Assembly: GCA_010909165.1 (NCBI GenBank)
Contig: MU008175.1
Location: 859,370 to 923,369, forward strand
DNA length: 64,000 bases
DNA from: Anthoceros angustus
Taxonomy: Eukaryota; Streptophyta; Anthocerotopsida; Anthocerotales; Anthocerotaceae
Direction: 5' to 3'
Under the pieces are notes generated by a model. It did no database searches. It worked only from the letters and a program-made list of their open reading frames with translations, and was not told the origin of the DNA. Shown in pieces: positions 12,280-23,965 of this stretch. Position 1 is the stretch's first letter, and the number at the start of each line of letters is the position of its first letter. A program made the position numbers and the translations under genes.

Positions 12280-12718
12280 TATAGAGAGGTCATAATGGAA
12301 CTTAACTGCTATTCTGAGTTTGACCTAGAGGCCAGTGATATGAAGCAAAATCAAATATCCAGCAACTTGAGAAGTTGAATTTGGTTGGTCCTCATTTCCC
12401 ATATTTGTTTCTACAACTGGCACCTACGATTCTTTACAATTCAAGGTTCAAAATCTGAGATTTTGATCGGAGCACTGAATGGCAGCTCATTGCAAGTTGA
12501 ATCATTAAGTGCGTGCCTAAGCAATTCAAAATTTGAACAAAATAAGCGGTAAATCAGACTGCTCCACCCATAATCCCACCAGCTTAAATTAGCCCACTTC
12601 CATAAAGGTAAGCACATTCGAGCTGAAAAGGAGTAAGTTCTTTCCCTCCTCCAAGTTCGATCTATCAGTAAAGAATCGGGTCAGGCACACGTGTGATTAG
12701 GTTTGGGTTCTGTTTAGT
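12280..12718. other. Unassigned repeat-rich spacer
   Basis: AT-rich sequence between the MITE and the copia LTR. No gene and no clear element ends were seen. Confidence 0.35.
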
Positions 12719-12886
12719 TGTTGGGGAGAATCTGATTGTGTGAAGAGGCATCTCTAATACACAACAACTAGGCTAGAGTTAGGAGTGTCATTTCACAATA
12801 CGACATAAGCAAATAGTTTTGTTATTATCGATTATTAATGAGAGAGTCAAGTCATTGAATCCTCTCGTGTGTCTTCGCTCTTTCCA
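12719..12886 (+). repeat. Probable 5' LTR of copia element 1
   Basis: Begins TGTTGGGGAGAATC and ends TCTTTCCA, the TG..CA form of an LTR, two bases before a canonical primer-binding site. No matching 3' LTR was found in the window, so the left boundary is inferred. Confidence 0.55.
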
Positions 12887-12888
12887 CT

Positions 12889-12900
12889 TGGTATCAGAGC
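12889..12900 (+). other. Copia primer-binding site (initiator tRNA-Met)
   Basis: TGGTATCAGAGC, complementary to the 3' end of plant initiator tRNA-Met, directly after the proposed LTR. It primes minus-strand cDNA synthesis in copia elements. Confidence 0.8.
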
Positions 12901-15167
12901 ATCTGATCCTCGGATCAAGATGTGGAATGCTTAAAGCTTTGGATCATTACTGAAGTAATGAAGATGCTCTTTGCATCCTCGAGGTGCACCACAAACCCTA
13001 ACTTGCTCGTGAAATAAAGCCTGCATGTGGACTGTGGAGATTGTGATCCGCACAGCACCAACCGTAGCAACAACTTGCAAGGTATGTTGCACTAGATCAG
13101 GTTGACCACAATTAACCACCAACAAGCACCGTGTGTTGCACGTATGGCTGTTGTTCTGAAACATCACACCGTTTCATATCAGGCTTAACAAAAATGTTAA
13201 CCCTGATATGAATCTGGTTGATTGCTTCTAAATTAAAACTACCCCAGAAAACGCTTGGGCCTCTTGCTGCCTAGAAGTATTAGGCTTGCCTTAACCCAAT
13301 GATGTTGCTTGTGCTCTGTCTGGTGTAGTGATTATGAAATTCCTTCTTAGGCTAACAGGTTCTTGTTCTTGTGAAATTCTCCTGTTCGGATCACTAGGCA
13401 AGGGCACCAAATTGTGGTGAATGTTTGTCTTGCCCTGACCGCGGTGTGGAGGCACTCAGTTTTAAACTGGAATCTCATCAAATTGTTCCCTCACAGTTGA
13501 GACAGGAGTCGACTTTAAGGAACAAGATCGATTCAATGGGACTAAGTATAATACTTGGGCAATTCGAATGAAGTCTGCCCTTGAATTGAAAGAGGTCTGA
13601 AAGTCCGTGGCTGATTCCTTACCTCGTCCCATACTAGCTGTAACCACAACCTCAACGCCAACTATTCCACAAGCTGACGTTGACAAATGGGATCGTGGAG
13701 ATCGAACAGTAAAGCATCTGATCATCAATGGTCTAGATGAAAGCATGATGGATCATGCTGAGGGCTATGACACATCCCAAGAAATCTGGGATGGTTTAGC
13801 AAATCTGTACAAGGTGCAGAATGTTATGTCCCTTGTGGAAGCAAGGATGACCTTCTTCTCACTTCGATTGAAAGAAAAGAAAAGTGTTTCGGCATACCTG
13901 GGCAAGTGTAGGTACCTCAGTTCGCAACTCTCGCTCCTCGGCTCTAAGATGACAGAGCTTGAAGTGCATCGCAGAAGGCATAGTGCAGTATGGCTTGTAT
14001 GTATTACAGCTCTTACCTGTAGGCTCCCCGTCAACTGAGCAGAGCAGGAGTAAGGTTGCTTGTGTGGCAGATTCCTCTTCTTCGAGGACACTCTTGTGGC
14101 ACATGAGATATGGGCACATGAACCTCCCAAAGCGCTAGCTTCTACGTCACATACAAGCAGATTACTTCAGAGCTGATGAAGGTCTCCCAAAACTAGAGAA
14201 ACAGATGCAAGTTTGTGAATCTTGCGTAATGAGTAAGCATAAGCAGCTCCCTTTTACCAACACACGTGCTACACGAGCAACCAGCCTATTAGAATTACTG
14301 CATGCAGACATATGTGGACCTTTGAGTGAAACTTCCCTTGGTGGAGCAAAATTCTACTTAGTCATAGTTGATGATTACAGCAGATTCACATACACTTATC
14401 CACTGAAGAGGAAGAGTGACACATTCAGTACCTTCCAGGACTTCAAACTTATGGCTGAATCGTAGACGGGATCAAAGGTTCGCTGTTTGCGGACAGATAA
14501 CGGGGGTGAATTTAGCTCCAATGTTTTCAAGGAGTGGTGTAAGGCTCATGGAATCATGCGGCAATATACAATACCTTATACATCCCAGCACAACGGGATT
14601 GTCGAGAAGAAAATTGGAGACATTGGAAGTGCAGCTAGGACAATGCTACAGACCTCAAATCTTCCTAAGCCCTACTAGGCAGAAGTCATAGTCACAGCTA
14701 CCTATGTCATGAAACAAAATGCACACATCAGCCATTCCGTTAGGGACAACACCATTTAACCTCCCGTATCCAGACCCCGTATACGTACAAAGGTCATTAC
14801 AGATATTTTAGCGAATATTAATGCTGGAAATATGCTTAAAACTGCAGATAATGCTGAAGATAATATAGGAGATGATTCTATTAATGCTGCAATTTATGAT
14901 TTTGCTAATTCCACTCCAGATATGACTAGGGCTCTTCGTTCACATGCTCTTCTGACAGATGATGGTGAACCGGCTACATATCGAGAAGCATTGAATGGGC
15001 CCAATGGTGCAGCGTGGAAAGGTGCAATAGAAAGTGAGTATAATTCTCTGCTTAAAAATCATACATGAGATCTAGTCAAACTTCCTCCTGGTCGTAAATC
15101 CATCCTTTGTAAATGGGTGGTTAAGACAAAATTAAATTCTGATGGTTCTATTGAACGTTATAAATAT
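12901..15167 (+). pseudogene. Decayed Ty1/copia polyprotein, element 1
   Basis: Gag-like UBN2 region at about 13515-14035 (KYNTWAIRMKSALELK, then a helix-rich part). A GAG-pre-integrase motif follows at about 14095-14250 (LWHMRYGHMN, CESCVMSKHKQLPF). The integrase core at 14280-14700 shows all three acidic positions (HADICGPL, RTDNGGEFS, HNGIVEKK). The reverse-transcriptase start at about 14970-15165 (WKGAIESEYNSLL, CKWVVKTKLN) is cut off at a fold-back repeat. Stop codons interrupt integrase and RT, and the zinc knuckle and protease are missing between gag and pre-integrase. The element is dead and truncated on the right. Confidence 0.82.
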
Positions 15168-15196
15168 CCAAAACATTCTTCTGAAGAATGTTTTGG
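15168..15196. repeat. Perfect short inverted repeat at a copia breakpoint
   Basis: Arms CCAAAACATTCTTC and GAAGAATGTTTTGG around a single T. It lies exactly where copia reverse-transcriptase coding sequence stops. The sequence after it can be read as LKNVLDEGFMVEHLLP up to a stop near 15267, possibly the end of an unrelated gene. Confidence 0.7.
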
Positions 15197-15533
15197 ATGA
15201 AGGCTTCATGGTGGAGCATTTGCTTCCTCGAGCAGTGGCAAAGAAAGCAAAGAAATCCACTGGCTAATCCACGGTGAGAGTTTACACTCAGTACCTTACC
15301 CTTGTTCATTGTGGTTTATTAGTGCTCTGATTAAGGTGGAAATTGTGTGACGCTTTGCTGGGGGACACTTTCTATTTTGCAGAGTTGGCTAAACTTGTGA
15401 ACTGAGCATGCTCGAGACTGGAGGGTGGAGTGGAGAAATTTGCTTTGTTAGGTCTGTGGGAAGAAAGTGAATAGGCTGCTTGTATTGCATTTGTAGAGTT
15501 TCAAGTTCAAACTAAACCAAATGACATTACTAC
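15197..15533. other. Spacer after copia 1
   Basis: Contains the short unassigned frame ending near 15267 (basic C-terminus AKKAKKSTG) and otherwise nothing I recognise. Confidence 0.3.
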
Positions 15534-16139
15534 GGGCCCCTAAACTATAGTGTTTTGTTTTACTACGCCACTGAACTTTACAGCGAAATAAAACTTTACT
15601 ACAAGCCAGTACTTTACAACAGACTAAACGGGCCTACTGTTCACAACGGGCCTACTGTTTAGAACGGAATTGAACTTTACAACGGAGATGCACATTACAA
15701 CGGAAGGGACCTTTACAACGGAGATTTACATTACAACGGATAATGTTGTGAAGAGTTTTACAACGCTAAGAGGGTTAGTTAACCTGGGTTATCTAACTAA
15801 GGTTATATTGTATGAATCCGAACCTTGGTTAGCCAACTTCAGTTAACAAGACTAGAGTAAACTAACCATGGTTGGAGTAACCCTAGTATTTAAAGCGTAA
15901 AAATCGTAGTAAAACGCTTTGTACAGTAAATGTAGTAGAAGATGTTGTAAAGGCTAGCATGCAATTGTCTGCGTTTAGGTACACCATACACATTCGCCCA
16001 TACCGTATACGAATACACCGTATATGGCAGGAAGCCTTTTACTACGGACACAAACTCAGTGTGCTTACTACGAGTGTTTTACTACAACCTTAGTAAAGTC
16101 ATAGTAAAATCCGTAGTAATGTCCGTAGTAAAAGGGCCC
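15534..16139. mobile_element. Possible non-autonomous element with GGGCCC ends
   Basis: Left end GGGCCCCTAAAC and right end (inverted) CGGGCCCTTTTACTACG, with TTTTACTACG repeated inside both ends. The interior is a run of TTTACAACGG and GTAGTAAA-type units. No clean target duplication was found, so the class and exact limits are open. Confidence 0.4.
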
Positions 16140-16529
16140 GTTTCCTCGTACGAGCTCGTACGCTTATTCGGTTCGTGGTTGTACCTCGAGCATCGCTTCT
16201 GGTATAAGGCTCGCCTAGCCACGCGACAAGTAGCGAGTTACGATCGTGGGCCACGTCAGACCCTGAGCGCCAGCAGCGCTGCGGGTGGGCGTGGAAAGAT
16301 CGGAGTCCACTAAGTACCCTCGTGGATATAGGAGTCTGGTCGACGGGGTCCATCTGTCGATAACGGTTTGAACTAGAAGGCGGTACTGAAGTGGGTAAAT
16401 CAATAGGCGAACGGTGCGGTACGATACATTCCCTTGGTATCGAACCTCATACTACACGATACGGGATCTAGTGTGCGCCCAGCTGGTCCATCAACGAAAG
16501 TACGGCCACAGTCACTGTTTACAATGCAG
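16140..16529. other. Spacer, no gene recognised
   Basis: No supported gene. The end of this stretch has a polypyrimidine tract and CAG (16527-16529) that could be the acceptor of the next exon. Confidence 0.3.
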
Positions 16530-17689
16530 GAAGCTCTGTAGGCAATCAAGAGTTGAGTTTCTTATTGCAAAGCTAAGGAAATCCATGGCATCATTAAGAG
16601 TACATTGCACCAATGATGACTTCCAACAAGATGAAGAGGTTCCATCTGATGAAGTGCACACACAAGACCATCCAGCCCATCCTGATGAATTTGAGCAGAA
16701 CACTTTAGCAAAAGATGCAGACTTGCTGCAAGAACAGGGATTGCTCCAAGGTACAGAGAATTGTGGAGTGCCTTATGAGCACATCAACGACCTTGGCGCA
16801 GGATTGGATGAATTAATCCCAGCCCTTCAATCACAAGCTGTGCCAAAAGAATTTCGTGGCCCGGCCGCGTCAAGTGCCGATCTTGTGACACCGTGGACGA
16901 GGAGAGGGTGTCACCGCCGTCAGTGGTGAGAGCAGTACGGAAGAAGCCAACATCACTGAACCTCGCTGCAATCTTTGAAGGTATTACTGGTGAGAGATCT
17001 TCGTCTTTGCCACTTGACCAAATCGCATGTGCCAGAGTACCATAGCTCTCCAGAAGAATTGAAGTTGACGATATTCCCCCTGTGTCTTAAGCTTCTTCCC
17101 CTTCAGTCATGGATGGAAACACTTTGCATGCACGAAGTTTGCAAGGTGAAAATCCCGAGATGCACACGCTAGAAGGGACAGCCCAAGTTCCACACATCTC
17201 AGCAGCGTACTAGCCACTTTGCTTGCAACGATGTTGATGGGACTTCAGTGATGGCTGCACACCGCATGTCTGAGCTCTTAAAATGATAATTTTTGAAGGG
17301 GGGGAATATAGTAACCCCCTTCGGTCGAGATAGCACCCCCTTGTCACAATGTACACCCTTCATGTAATAGCATATCTGCCCTACTTTGATAATGCGCACA
17401 CCCTTTCTGAGGTCATACCTTTGATAAAAGACGCACTTTCAAGTCTACACAGGCTGGAGCACTGATGGGGTGTGGGCCCGTCTGCATTTTTGTAGAATGC
17501 ATAGAGGGCTGCCATTTTCATATGTTTATTACAACCGAAAGCTTTTACTTTCAAGTGGTGGAACACAATGAAAAAAAATCGTGTACTAGCGGGAGTCTCA
17601 TTTCAATGGTCGTGAGAGCATTGTAACAAACAACTGTTAAAGGAGGAAGTGGTCATCAGCATCGACAATAGTCATTCAAGAGTGGGGCC

Positions 17690-17935
17690 TGGCGACTCAT
17701 CCATGCCTTGCGCGGAAACTAAGTCAAGTACCACCGCCATATTCCGGAGGCGATCCATATCCTCCGCCTCAAAGTTGTCGTTCTCCTCCATTACTTGCTC
17801 GTCTTCAATAGTACCATTCTTGGGCCCAGCGTCCAACGGTATCGACCACCACACAGCATCTAGCGTCAGCTGACCCTCATCCAAAAGGTCGCCAGTCGTG
17901 GTCTTCAACCTTCTGGCACTCAATGCAACCACTTG
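17690..17935 (-). pseudogene. Methyltransferase-gene tail fragment carried in transposon A
   Basis: Minus-strand reading VVALSARRLKTTTGDLLDEG followed by an acidic segment (EENDNFEAEDMDRLRNM). It aligns with the C-terminal tail at 61770-62020 (VVSLSARRMKTKTGVLLAEG, then ENDSFDKWKLERIQNL), roughly half identical by eye. The frame runs toward the left TIR, as in copies B and C. Confidence 0.75.
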
Positions 17936-18139
17936 GGCTTTAAGGCAATGCCAGCGTCCATAAAATGAACAAAGTTAGTTGCCCATGCGCCCATGCAAGC
18001 ATCCTTAAAATTAACAAAGTTGAGTTATTAAGAAGATATGGGTTTCGAACAAAACTTATTCATTAGGACAACTTTTTCCCAAGCACTTGACCAACGGTAC
18101 CAAGTTGTTAAACTCTTGAGCCGCTAAATATTCATTTTC

Positions 18140-18780
18140 TTAAAGACAGCATATGAGGAGCCCATGGGCGCCCCAGGGTAGGGCAGGGGAGGCGCCGGCC
18201 GGCGCCCATGGGCGTGCATGGCGTGTTGGGAGGCGCCGGCCGCCCATGGGCGTGTGTGGGGAGGTGTGCTAGGGAGGCGCCGGCCGGTGGCGCCCATGGC
18301 AGTGGGGGCCGGCCCGGCGCCCATGGGTAGGGGGTGTGTTGGGGGAGGCGGGCGCCGGCGCCCATGGGCGGTGTGCTAGGGAGGCGCCGGTGGCGCCATG
18401 AGCAGAGCAGCCGGGGAGGCGCCGCCGGCCGGCGCCCTTAGCACCATCCTACGATGCGGGTGAGGCCGGCGCCCATGGCGGCATGGCGTGTTGGGCGGGC
18501 GCGGCGGCAGGCGGGCGGGGCGTGTGTGGGGAGGTGTGGGCGGCCGGCCGGTGGCGCCGCGTGTGCTAGGGGCGCGGCCCGGCGGCGCCATGGGCGGGGC
18601 GTGTGTGGGGAAGGTGTGCTAGGCGGCGCCGGCCGGTGGCGCCGGCGAGGTGTGCTAGGGGCCGGCCCATGGGCGGGGCGTGTTGGGGGCGCCGGCCCGG
18701 CATGCGGTGTGCTAGGGGCGGCCGGCCCACATGGCAGCATCTTGGGGGAGGCGGGCGCCTCCCTTAGCACCATCCTACGA
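18140..18780. repeat. GC-rich minisatellite of transposon A
   Basis: Irregular tandem units of about 40-60 bp built from GTGTGCTAGGGAGGCGCC, GCCGGCCGGCGCC and CCATGGGCG. The same array is in copies B and C. The long frames seen here are compositional only. Confidence 0.85.
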
Positions 18781-20755
18781 TGCATGCGGGTGAAGCTAGG
18801 GGGACAAGAAAGGCGGCGGGTATCCTATCACCGATGGAAGGTGTGGCCCATTTGCGGGAAGGGTTAAAAGATTTGCGTCCATAGGTATTGAAGAGTACAA
18901 GTGGTGGGAAGCCTTTTGGGTGGACGGAAGGAGATTGCTATCATTGTGGAGAATAACATTGGGCTAGTGCTACTGGCGTCCTTGGAAGTGGTTTTCACGT
19001 GCGAAGTGGATCATATAGCTGACCACTTCAAGTGCGGATGAAGCTTTGCTAGATGAGGCATTATTGAGGACCTCCACGGTGATATGTACTTGGGGCATAT
19101 CAAAATGCGGAAGAACAGCGATGGGAATGGCGGATGAATGGGGACATAATGGAAATCTTGAAGGGATGTTTCTAGCCTGCACTATGGACACACATAGAGC
19201 CATTACGGATTGGGAGGTCATTGGCGAGCTAGATGCACCATGACCTCACTTTCTTATCCACAGTATCGGACCGAGCACCGTCGTGAAGGAGATATGTGAA
19301 TACATAGTCATCAGTGCCAACCCATCGGTCGATCAGGAAAAAGGAATAAGGTCCATTACCAAAAACATACGAGGTGTTTGTGAATGAAACGGTCATCACA
19401 TGTGGGTTTGTGTTGAGCATGCGGAAACATGTGTATCGGTGGACAAAAGCGATAAGGGATAAGCTCTGCGAGTTGCGTGGCTTCATACAACTGCGAGTCA
19501 AAGTGCGGCGAAGATAGTGATGACAATGGAGAAGGCTGACCAAGTGATGACGAAGGATTGAACTCGTGATGAGTGGCGAAATCACGGTTTGTCCGGGGTC
19601 CCAGTGAATGTTGAGCGTCTAGTTCCAAATGTTACATGTTTTTGGAAAAGTGGCTTTTGTTGTGTCCTTACTAAACCACATTTTCCTCTCAAAACTGAAT
19701 TTACGGTCATCCCTTCCCGGCAGGAACGGCCTTCCTTACCGTTCCTACTTTGCTTTAATACCATAGGTTCGAGTTTGCAACCACCATTCGACAGAAACAT
19801 TGCTGGATGGAAAGTAGGAACTTTAGTGGGTGACACCCTTTTTTTCGGAGATGTTTTCCGGAATGCCTTAAAAACGTTGTTTTAGGGCCCATCAAAAACC
19901 CCCTTCAGAGATTATTTACGGAAAACCCCCTTCGAGATTATTCACTCCCTTCAAAAATTATGATGTTTCTTTGAGCCAGCCATACAAAAGAAGGCAAGAA
20001 AGGGAAAAGCGCACGAGAGGGAAGCCAAGCCCTACAGATGGATAGCCATGCTTGTTGACCAGCAATGCATGGTTGCAAGCGGAAGCTGAGAAAGCAAGGT
20101 TGGAGGAGGCCAAGGAGGTGGAAGCAGCCGTGAAGCACATCCAAAGAACCAACGCTGCAAAGGCAACACCTTTTAATAGAGCGGCGGACAAAAAGAAGCG
20201 TGCAACGAAAGCTTTCTTTAGAGCAGAAATGGAGAGGGAGGCAAATGAGGCTATCCTCAAGAGGCAACGCATGGAGGAAGAGAAGGCCATGTAGAAGGCA
20301 CAAGTAGAAGCAGCTCGGATTGCTGCGAAACATGCGCAATTTGCTGCAAGATTGCATCCAATTGATGAAGCTATGAACACGATAATTTTTGAAGGGGGGG
20401 ATATACTGACCCCCTTCGGTCATCACAGCACCCCCTTGTCACGAAGAACACCTTACCTAGAACAGCATATGTGCCCTACTTTGATAATGCACACACCCTT
20501 TCCGAGGTCATACCGTGATAAAAGACGCACTTTCAAGTGAACACCCTAGAACTGGAGCATGAGGGTGTGGGCCTCGCGCTTTTGTAGAATGTTTAGAGGG
20601 CTGCCATTTTATATGTTTATTACAACAAAAACTTTTACTTTGAAGTGGTGGAACACAATGAAAACAATCTGTACTAGAGGGAGTCTCATTTTAATCGTGA
20701 AGAACATTGCAACAAACATCCGCTAAAGGAGGGAGTGGTCATCGATCGATAATAG

Positions 20756-21010
20756 TCATTGAAGAGTGCGGCGACTCATCCATGCCTTGCATCGACACCG
20801 AGTCAAGAACCACGCCATATTCCGGATGCGGTCCATATTGTCCGCCTCAAAGTTATCGTTCTCCTCCATTGCTTGCTCGTCTTCAATAGTATCATTCCTG
20901 GCCCACCATCCGACGGTGTGGACCGCCACACAAAGATCTAGGGTTTGCTGACCCTCATCCAAAAGGTCGCCAGTCGTAGTCTTCAACCTTCTGGCACTCA
21001 ATGCAACCAC
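20756..21010 (-). pseudogene. Methyltransferase-gene tail fragment in transposon B
   Basis: Minus-strand VVALSARRLKTTTGDLLDEG and a decayed acidic tail; the same piece as in copies A and C. Confidence 0.72.
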
Positions 21011-21229
21011 TTGGGCTTTAAGGTAATGCCAGCGTCCTTAAAATGAACAAAGTTAGTTGCCCATGCGCCCATGCAAGCATCCTTAAAATCAACAAAGTTG
21101 AGTTACTAAAAAGATATGGGTTTTGAATCCAGAACCTATTCATTACTAAATTTTATTCCCAAACACTAAACCAACAATCCCAAGTTACAAACTTCTTAAG
21201 CCACTACATATTGATTTTCTTAAAAGATG

Positions 21230-21975
21230 CCTATGAGGAGGCGCGGCGGCGCCATGGAAATGGCAGTGTGCTAGGGAGGCGGGCGCCCATGGGCAAGGCA
21301 TGGCGTGTTGGTGGCCGGCGCCCAACGTGCTAGGGAGGCGCGGCGGCGCATGGGCAGGGGTGTGCTAGGGAGGATGCGGCCGGCCGCCCATGGGCGGTGT
21401 GCTAGGGAGGCGCCGGCCGGCGCCCATGGGCGGGCGTGTTGGGGCCGGCCGGCGCGCCCATGGGCGGTGTGCTAGGAGGCGCGGCCGGCGGGCGCCATGA
21501 CCAGGCATGCTGGGGAGGCCGGCGGCGGCCGGCGCCCATGGGCGGGCGCCGGGCGCCCATGGGTGGTGCTAAGGGCGCCGGCCGCCGCCGCCTCCCTAGC
21601 TCCACCCGTGGGGTGGGCAAACGGGTGGTGCGCTTAGCGAGGGCCGCCGGCCGGCGCCCTCCCTCCACGCACCACTCATCGGTAGGCCTACGTATGGGTG
21701 GTGCGTGGAGGGCGCCGGCCGGCGCCTGCTCGCTCTCCACCCATCGCATACGGCTGGTGGTGGTGCGTGGAGGAGGGCGCCGCCGGCCGGCGCCATCCTC
21801 CGCTGCACCACCGTAAACCCGATGGGTGGTGCGCGGATGGGGGGCCGGCGCCCTCCCTCCGCGCCACCCGTGGGGCCGCCCATGGGTGGTGCGTGGAGGA
21901 GGCCGGCCGGCGCCTCCCTCCGCTGCACCACCGCCTTATGCCCGACGGGTGGAGTGAACGAGCCGCCGGCCGGCG
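21230..21975. repeat. GC-rich minisatellite of transposon B
   Basis: Units with GGCGCCGGCCGGCGCC palindromes, GTGCTAGGGAGGCG and, further right, CCCATGGGTGGTGCG. Open frames on both strands are by-products of composition. Confidence 0.85.
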
Positions 21976-22084
21976 CCCTCCACGTGCCATTGTGGCCTTC
22001 CTTCCACGCACTTCGCACGTCGCACTTCCATCGAAAATTCAGTAGGCTAACCTTAGAAGCAACCTTGGAATGAAGGCTAACCTT

Positions 22085-22175
22085 AGAAGCAAATGCCGTC
22101 TGAAATCGAGCCAGCATTTGGTCGGTCGAGTGTAGAGGGTACTCCTCACGGAAACATGTGTATGCGGTGGACAAA
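22085..22175 (-). pseudogene. Methyltransferase-gene exon fragment in transposon B
   Basis: Minus-strand reading REEYPLHSTDQMLARFQTAF is nearly identical to REEYPLQSTDHMLARFQTAF encoded at about 55745-55805 in the large methyltransferase gene. It lies upstream, in reading direction, of the tail fragment of the same element, as it would in the full gene. Confidence 0.8.
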
Positions 22176-22856
22176 AAAGCGATAAGGGATAAGCTCTGCG
22201 AGTTGCTTGGCTTAATACAACCTGCGAGTCAAAGTGCCGCTGAAGATAATGATGACAATGGAGGAGAAAATTTGGACCAAGTGATGACGAAGGATTGAAC
22301 TACGGGATGAGTGGCGAAATCTCGTTTTCGGGGTCCCAGAGTTAATGTTGTAAGTCTGATTCTTGATATTCTTGTGTTAGGAAATACCCTGTAGCTTTTG
22401 TGGTGTCATAACAAAACCACATTTTCCTCCCAAAATCGAGTTTATGCCCTTCCGGTGAACGACCTTCCTCACCGTTCCTACTTTGCATTATTCCGTAGGT
22501 TCGAGTTTGTGACCACCATTCGACACAAACATTGCTGGATGGAAAGTAGTAACTTTACTGGGTGACACCCTTTTTTTCGGAGCTGTTTTTCGCAATGCCT
22601 TCAAAACGCTGTTTTAGGGCCCATCATAAACCCCCTTTAGAGATTATTTGCGGAAAACCCCCTTCGAGATTATTCACCCCCTTCAAAAATTATCATGTTT
22701 ATGGCTAGCTCAAGCAAGGTTGCAAAGGTTTGGGATATGCGCATCAGGCAGGCTGGTCCGAGGATAGACACTTACAAGCTGTCCAAATTAGGTGTATGCT
22801 TGTCCTAGGGAGTTAAGTCCGTCTTCTCACACCATATACACTTGCTGGCCACATGT

Positions 22857-23045
22857 GGCGCCCAACGCCCGACAATGGCTGGCCATACAATGGTGCCCAA
22901 ATACTGCCCAATAATAATGGCGCCCAATTAACGCCCAACAACGGCGCCCAATTAACGCCAACAACGGCGCCCAATTAACGCCCAACAACGGCGCCCAACG
23001 CCCCATAATGGCGCCCAACGCCTGACAATGGCTGGCCATAAATGG
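22857..23045. repeat. Short tandem repeat, 24-bp unit
   Basis: About four to six units of GGCGCCCAATTAACGCCCA followed by ACAAC, bounded by copies of GACAATGGCTGGCCAT. No coding role. Confidence 0.8.
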
Positions 23046-23299
23046 CCTGCGAAAGGTGGGCATGTACGAACATGTACGTGCTCACAATAAGAACACTTAA
23101 GAAAATGCTAAAGAGTGCGACGTACTAGTATTATAGCACTAGCGCCCCCCTCTCGACTTTTTCCCTCTCCATGCCAGATTGTGTGTAAGGGCTGGGATTA
23201 ATGGAGTGTGAGCTGTCGAGAGGCACGCCTCCATACTCTTGAATGGACGCGCTCATCATGCCCTCACAAAATAACCCCCACCAAATTTAAAATACCCCT

Positions 23300-23965
23300 C
23301 CCCTCCTCACATTTTGAAGAAAAATGCTTTACAACGTAATCTACAACAAGGGAACCACGTCATCAATCGCTGTTGTAAATGGCCTCCAATCCTATTTTTG
23401 GTGATTAATAAAAATAATAAAAAGTTTTAAAAAATGAATAACACATTTTGAGAAAAATACTTTACAACGTAATCTACAACAAGGGAGCCATGTCATCAAT
23501 CGCTGTTGTAAATGGCCTCCAATCATATTTTTGTGATTAATAATAATAATAATAAAGAGTTAAAAAATAAAAAATACATTTTGAGAAAAATATTTTACAA
23601 CGTAATCTACAACAAGAAAGCCACGTCATCAATCGCTGTTGTAAACGGCCTCCAATCATAATTTTGTGATAATAATAATAATAAAGAGTTTTAAAGAAAT
23701 AAAGAACAAATTTTGAGAAAAAGGCTTTACAACGTAATCTACAACAAGGAAGCCACGTCATCGCATGGTGTTGTAAATGGCTTCCAATCATATTTTTGTG
23801 ATTAGTTATATTAATAAAGATTTTTAATAAAGATCAAATTTTGAAAAAAAAAAAGCTTTTACAACGTGGGAGCCACGTCATCAATCCGTTGTTGTAAATG
23901 AGCACCCAAAAGAGTGCCACATCATCCAACTAGAAACCCCCGTTGTAAACCGAGTCTTAAAACTT
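23300..23965. repeat. Tandem array of about 120-bp units
   Basis: About five units, each with TTTACAACGTAATCTACAAC, a CCACGTCATCAATCG core, CGCTGTTGTAAATGGCC and an AT-rich tail with ATAATAATAA. TTTACAACG and CGTTGTAAA make each unit partly palindromic. It may be the inside of a non-autonomous element; no ends were found. Confidence 0.8.

Larger units (their letters stand above)
17286..19962 (+). mobile_element. TIR transposon, copy A
   Basis: Left end ATAATTTTTGAAGGGGG, right end CCTTCAAAAATTATG, flanked by ATG at 17283-17285 and 19963-19965 (3-bp target duplication). Inside, left to right: conserved subterminal sequence, a minus-strand fragment of the methyltransferase-gene tail (17690-17935), direct repeats, a GC-rich minisatellite (18140-18780), and a right part shared with copies B and C. 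No transposase is recognisable, so it looks non-autonomous. A 3-bp duplication fits CACTA or PIF/Harbinger, but the ends match neither. About 2.68 kb. Confidence 0.75.
20382..22694 (+). mobile_element. TIR transposon, copy B
   Basis: Left end ATAATTTTTGAAGGGGG, right end CCTTCAAAAATTATC, flanked by ACG (20379-20381) and ATG (22695-22697), probably an ATG duplication with one change. It has the same order of parts as copy A. It carries two minus-strand fragments of the methyltransferase gene, at 20756-21010 and 22085-22175. About 2.3 kb. Confidence 0.72.
16530..22805 (+). pseudogene. Unrecognised coiled-coil gene split by two TIR transposons
   Basis: Coding-like blocks: 16530-17285 (acidic DEEVPSDEVHTQ, later VVRAVRKKPTSLNLAAIFEG and MAAHRMSELLK), 19963-20381 and 22695-22805. 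The middle block is a charged helix (KARLEEAKEVEAAVKHIQ, EMEREANEAILKRQRMEEEK), a likely coiled coil. The last block reads MFMASSSKVAKVWDMRIRQ. Removing transposons A and B with one copy of their target duplication brings the frame together (SELLKCFFEPAIQKK at A, DEAMNMFMASS at B). An internal TAG at 20292-20294 sits where CAG would continue the frame. I do not recognise the family. It might belong to the same cargo family as the methyltransferase gene near 54-62 kb, but no shared motif was seen. Confidence 0.5.

Noticed and set aside
15534-16139. CACTA or Mutator assignment for the GGGCCC-ended element
   Set aside because: No CACTA-type end and no 9-bp or 3-bp duplication could be confirmed, so the class is left open.
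18124-22073. Many Pro/Ala/Gly/Arg-rich frames in the GC-rich arrays of transposons A and B
   Set aside because: Frames on both strands arise from GGCGCC-type repeats and overlap each other.
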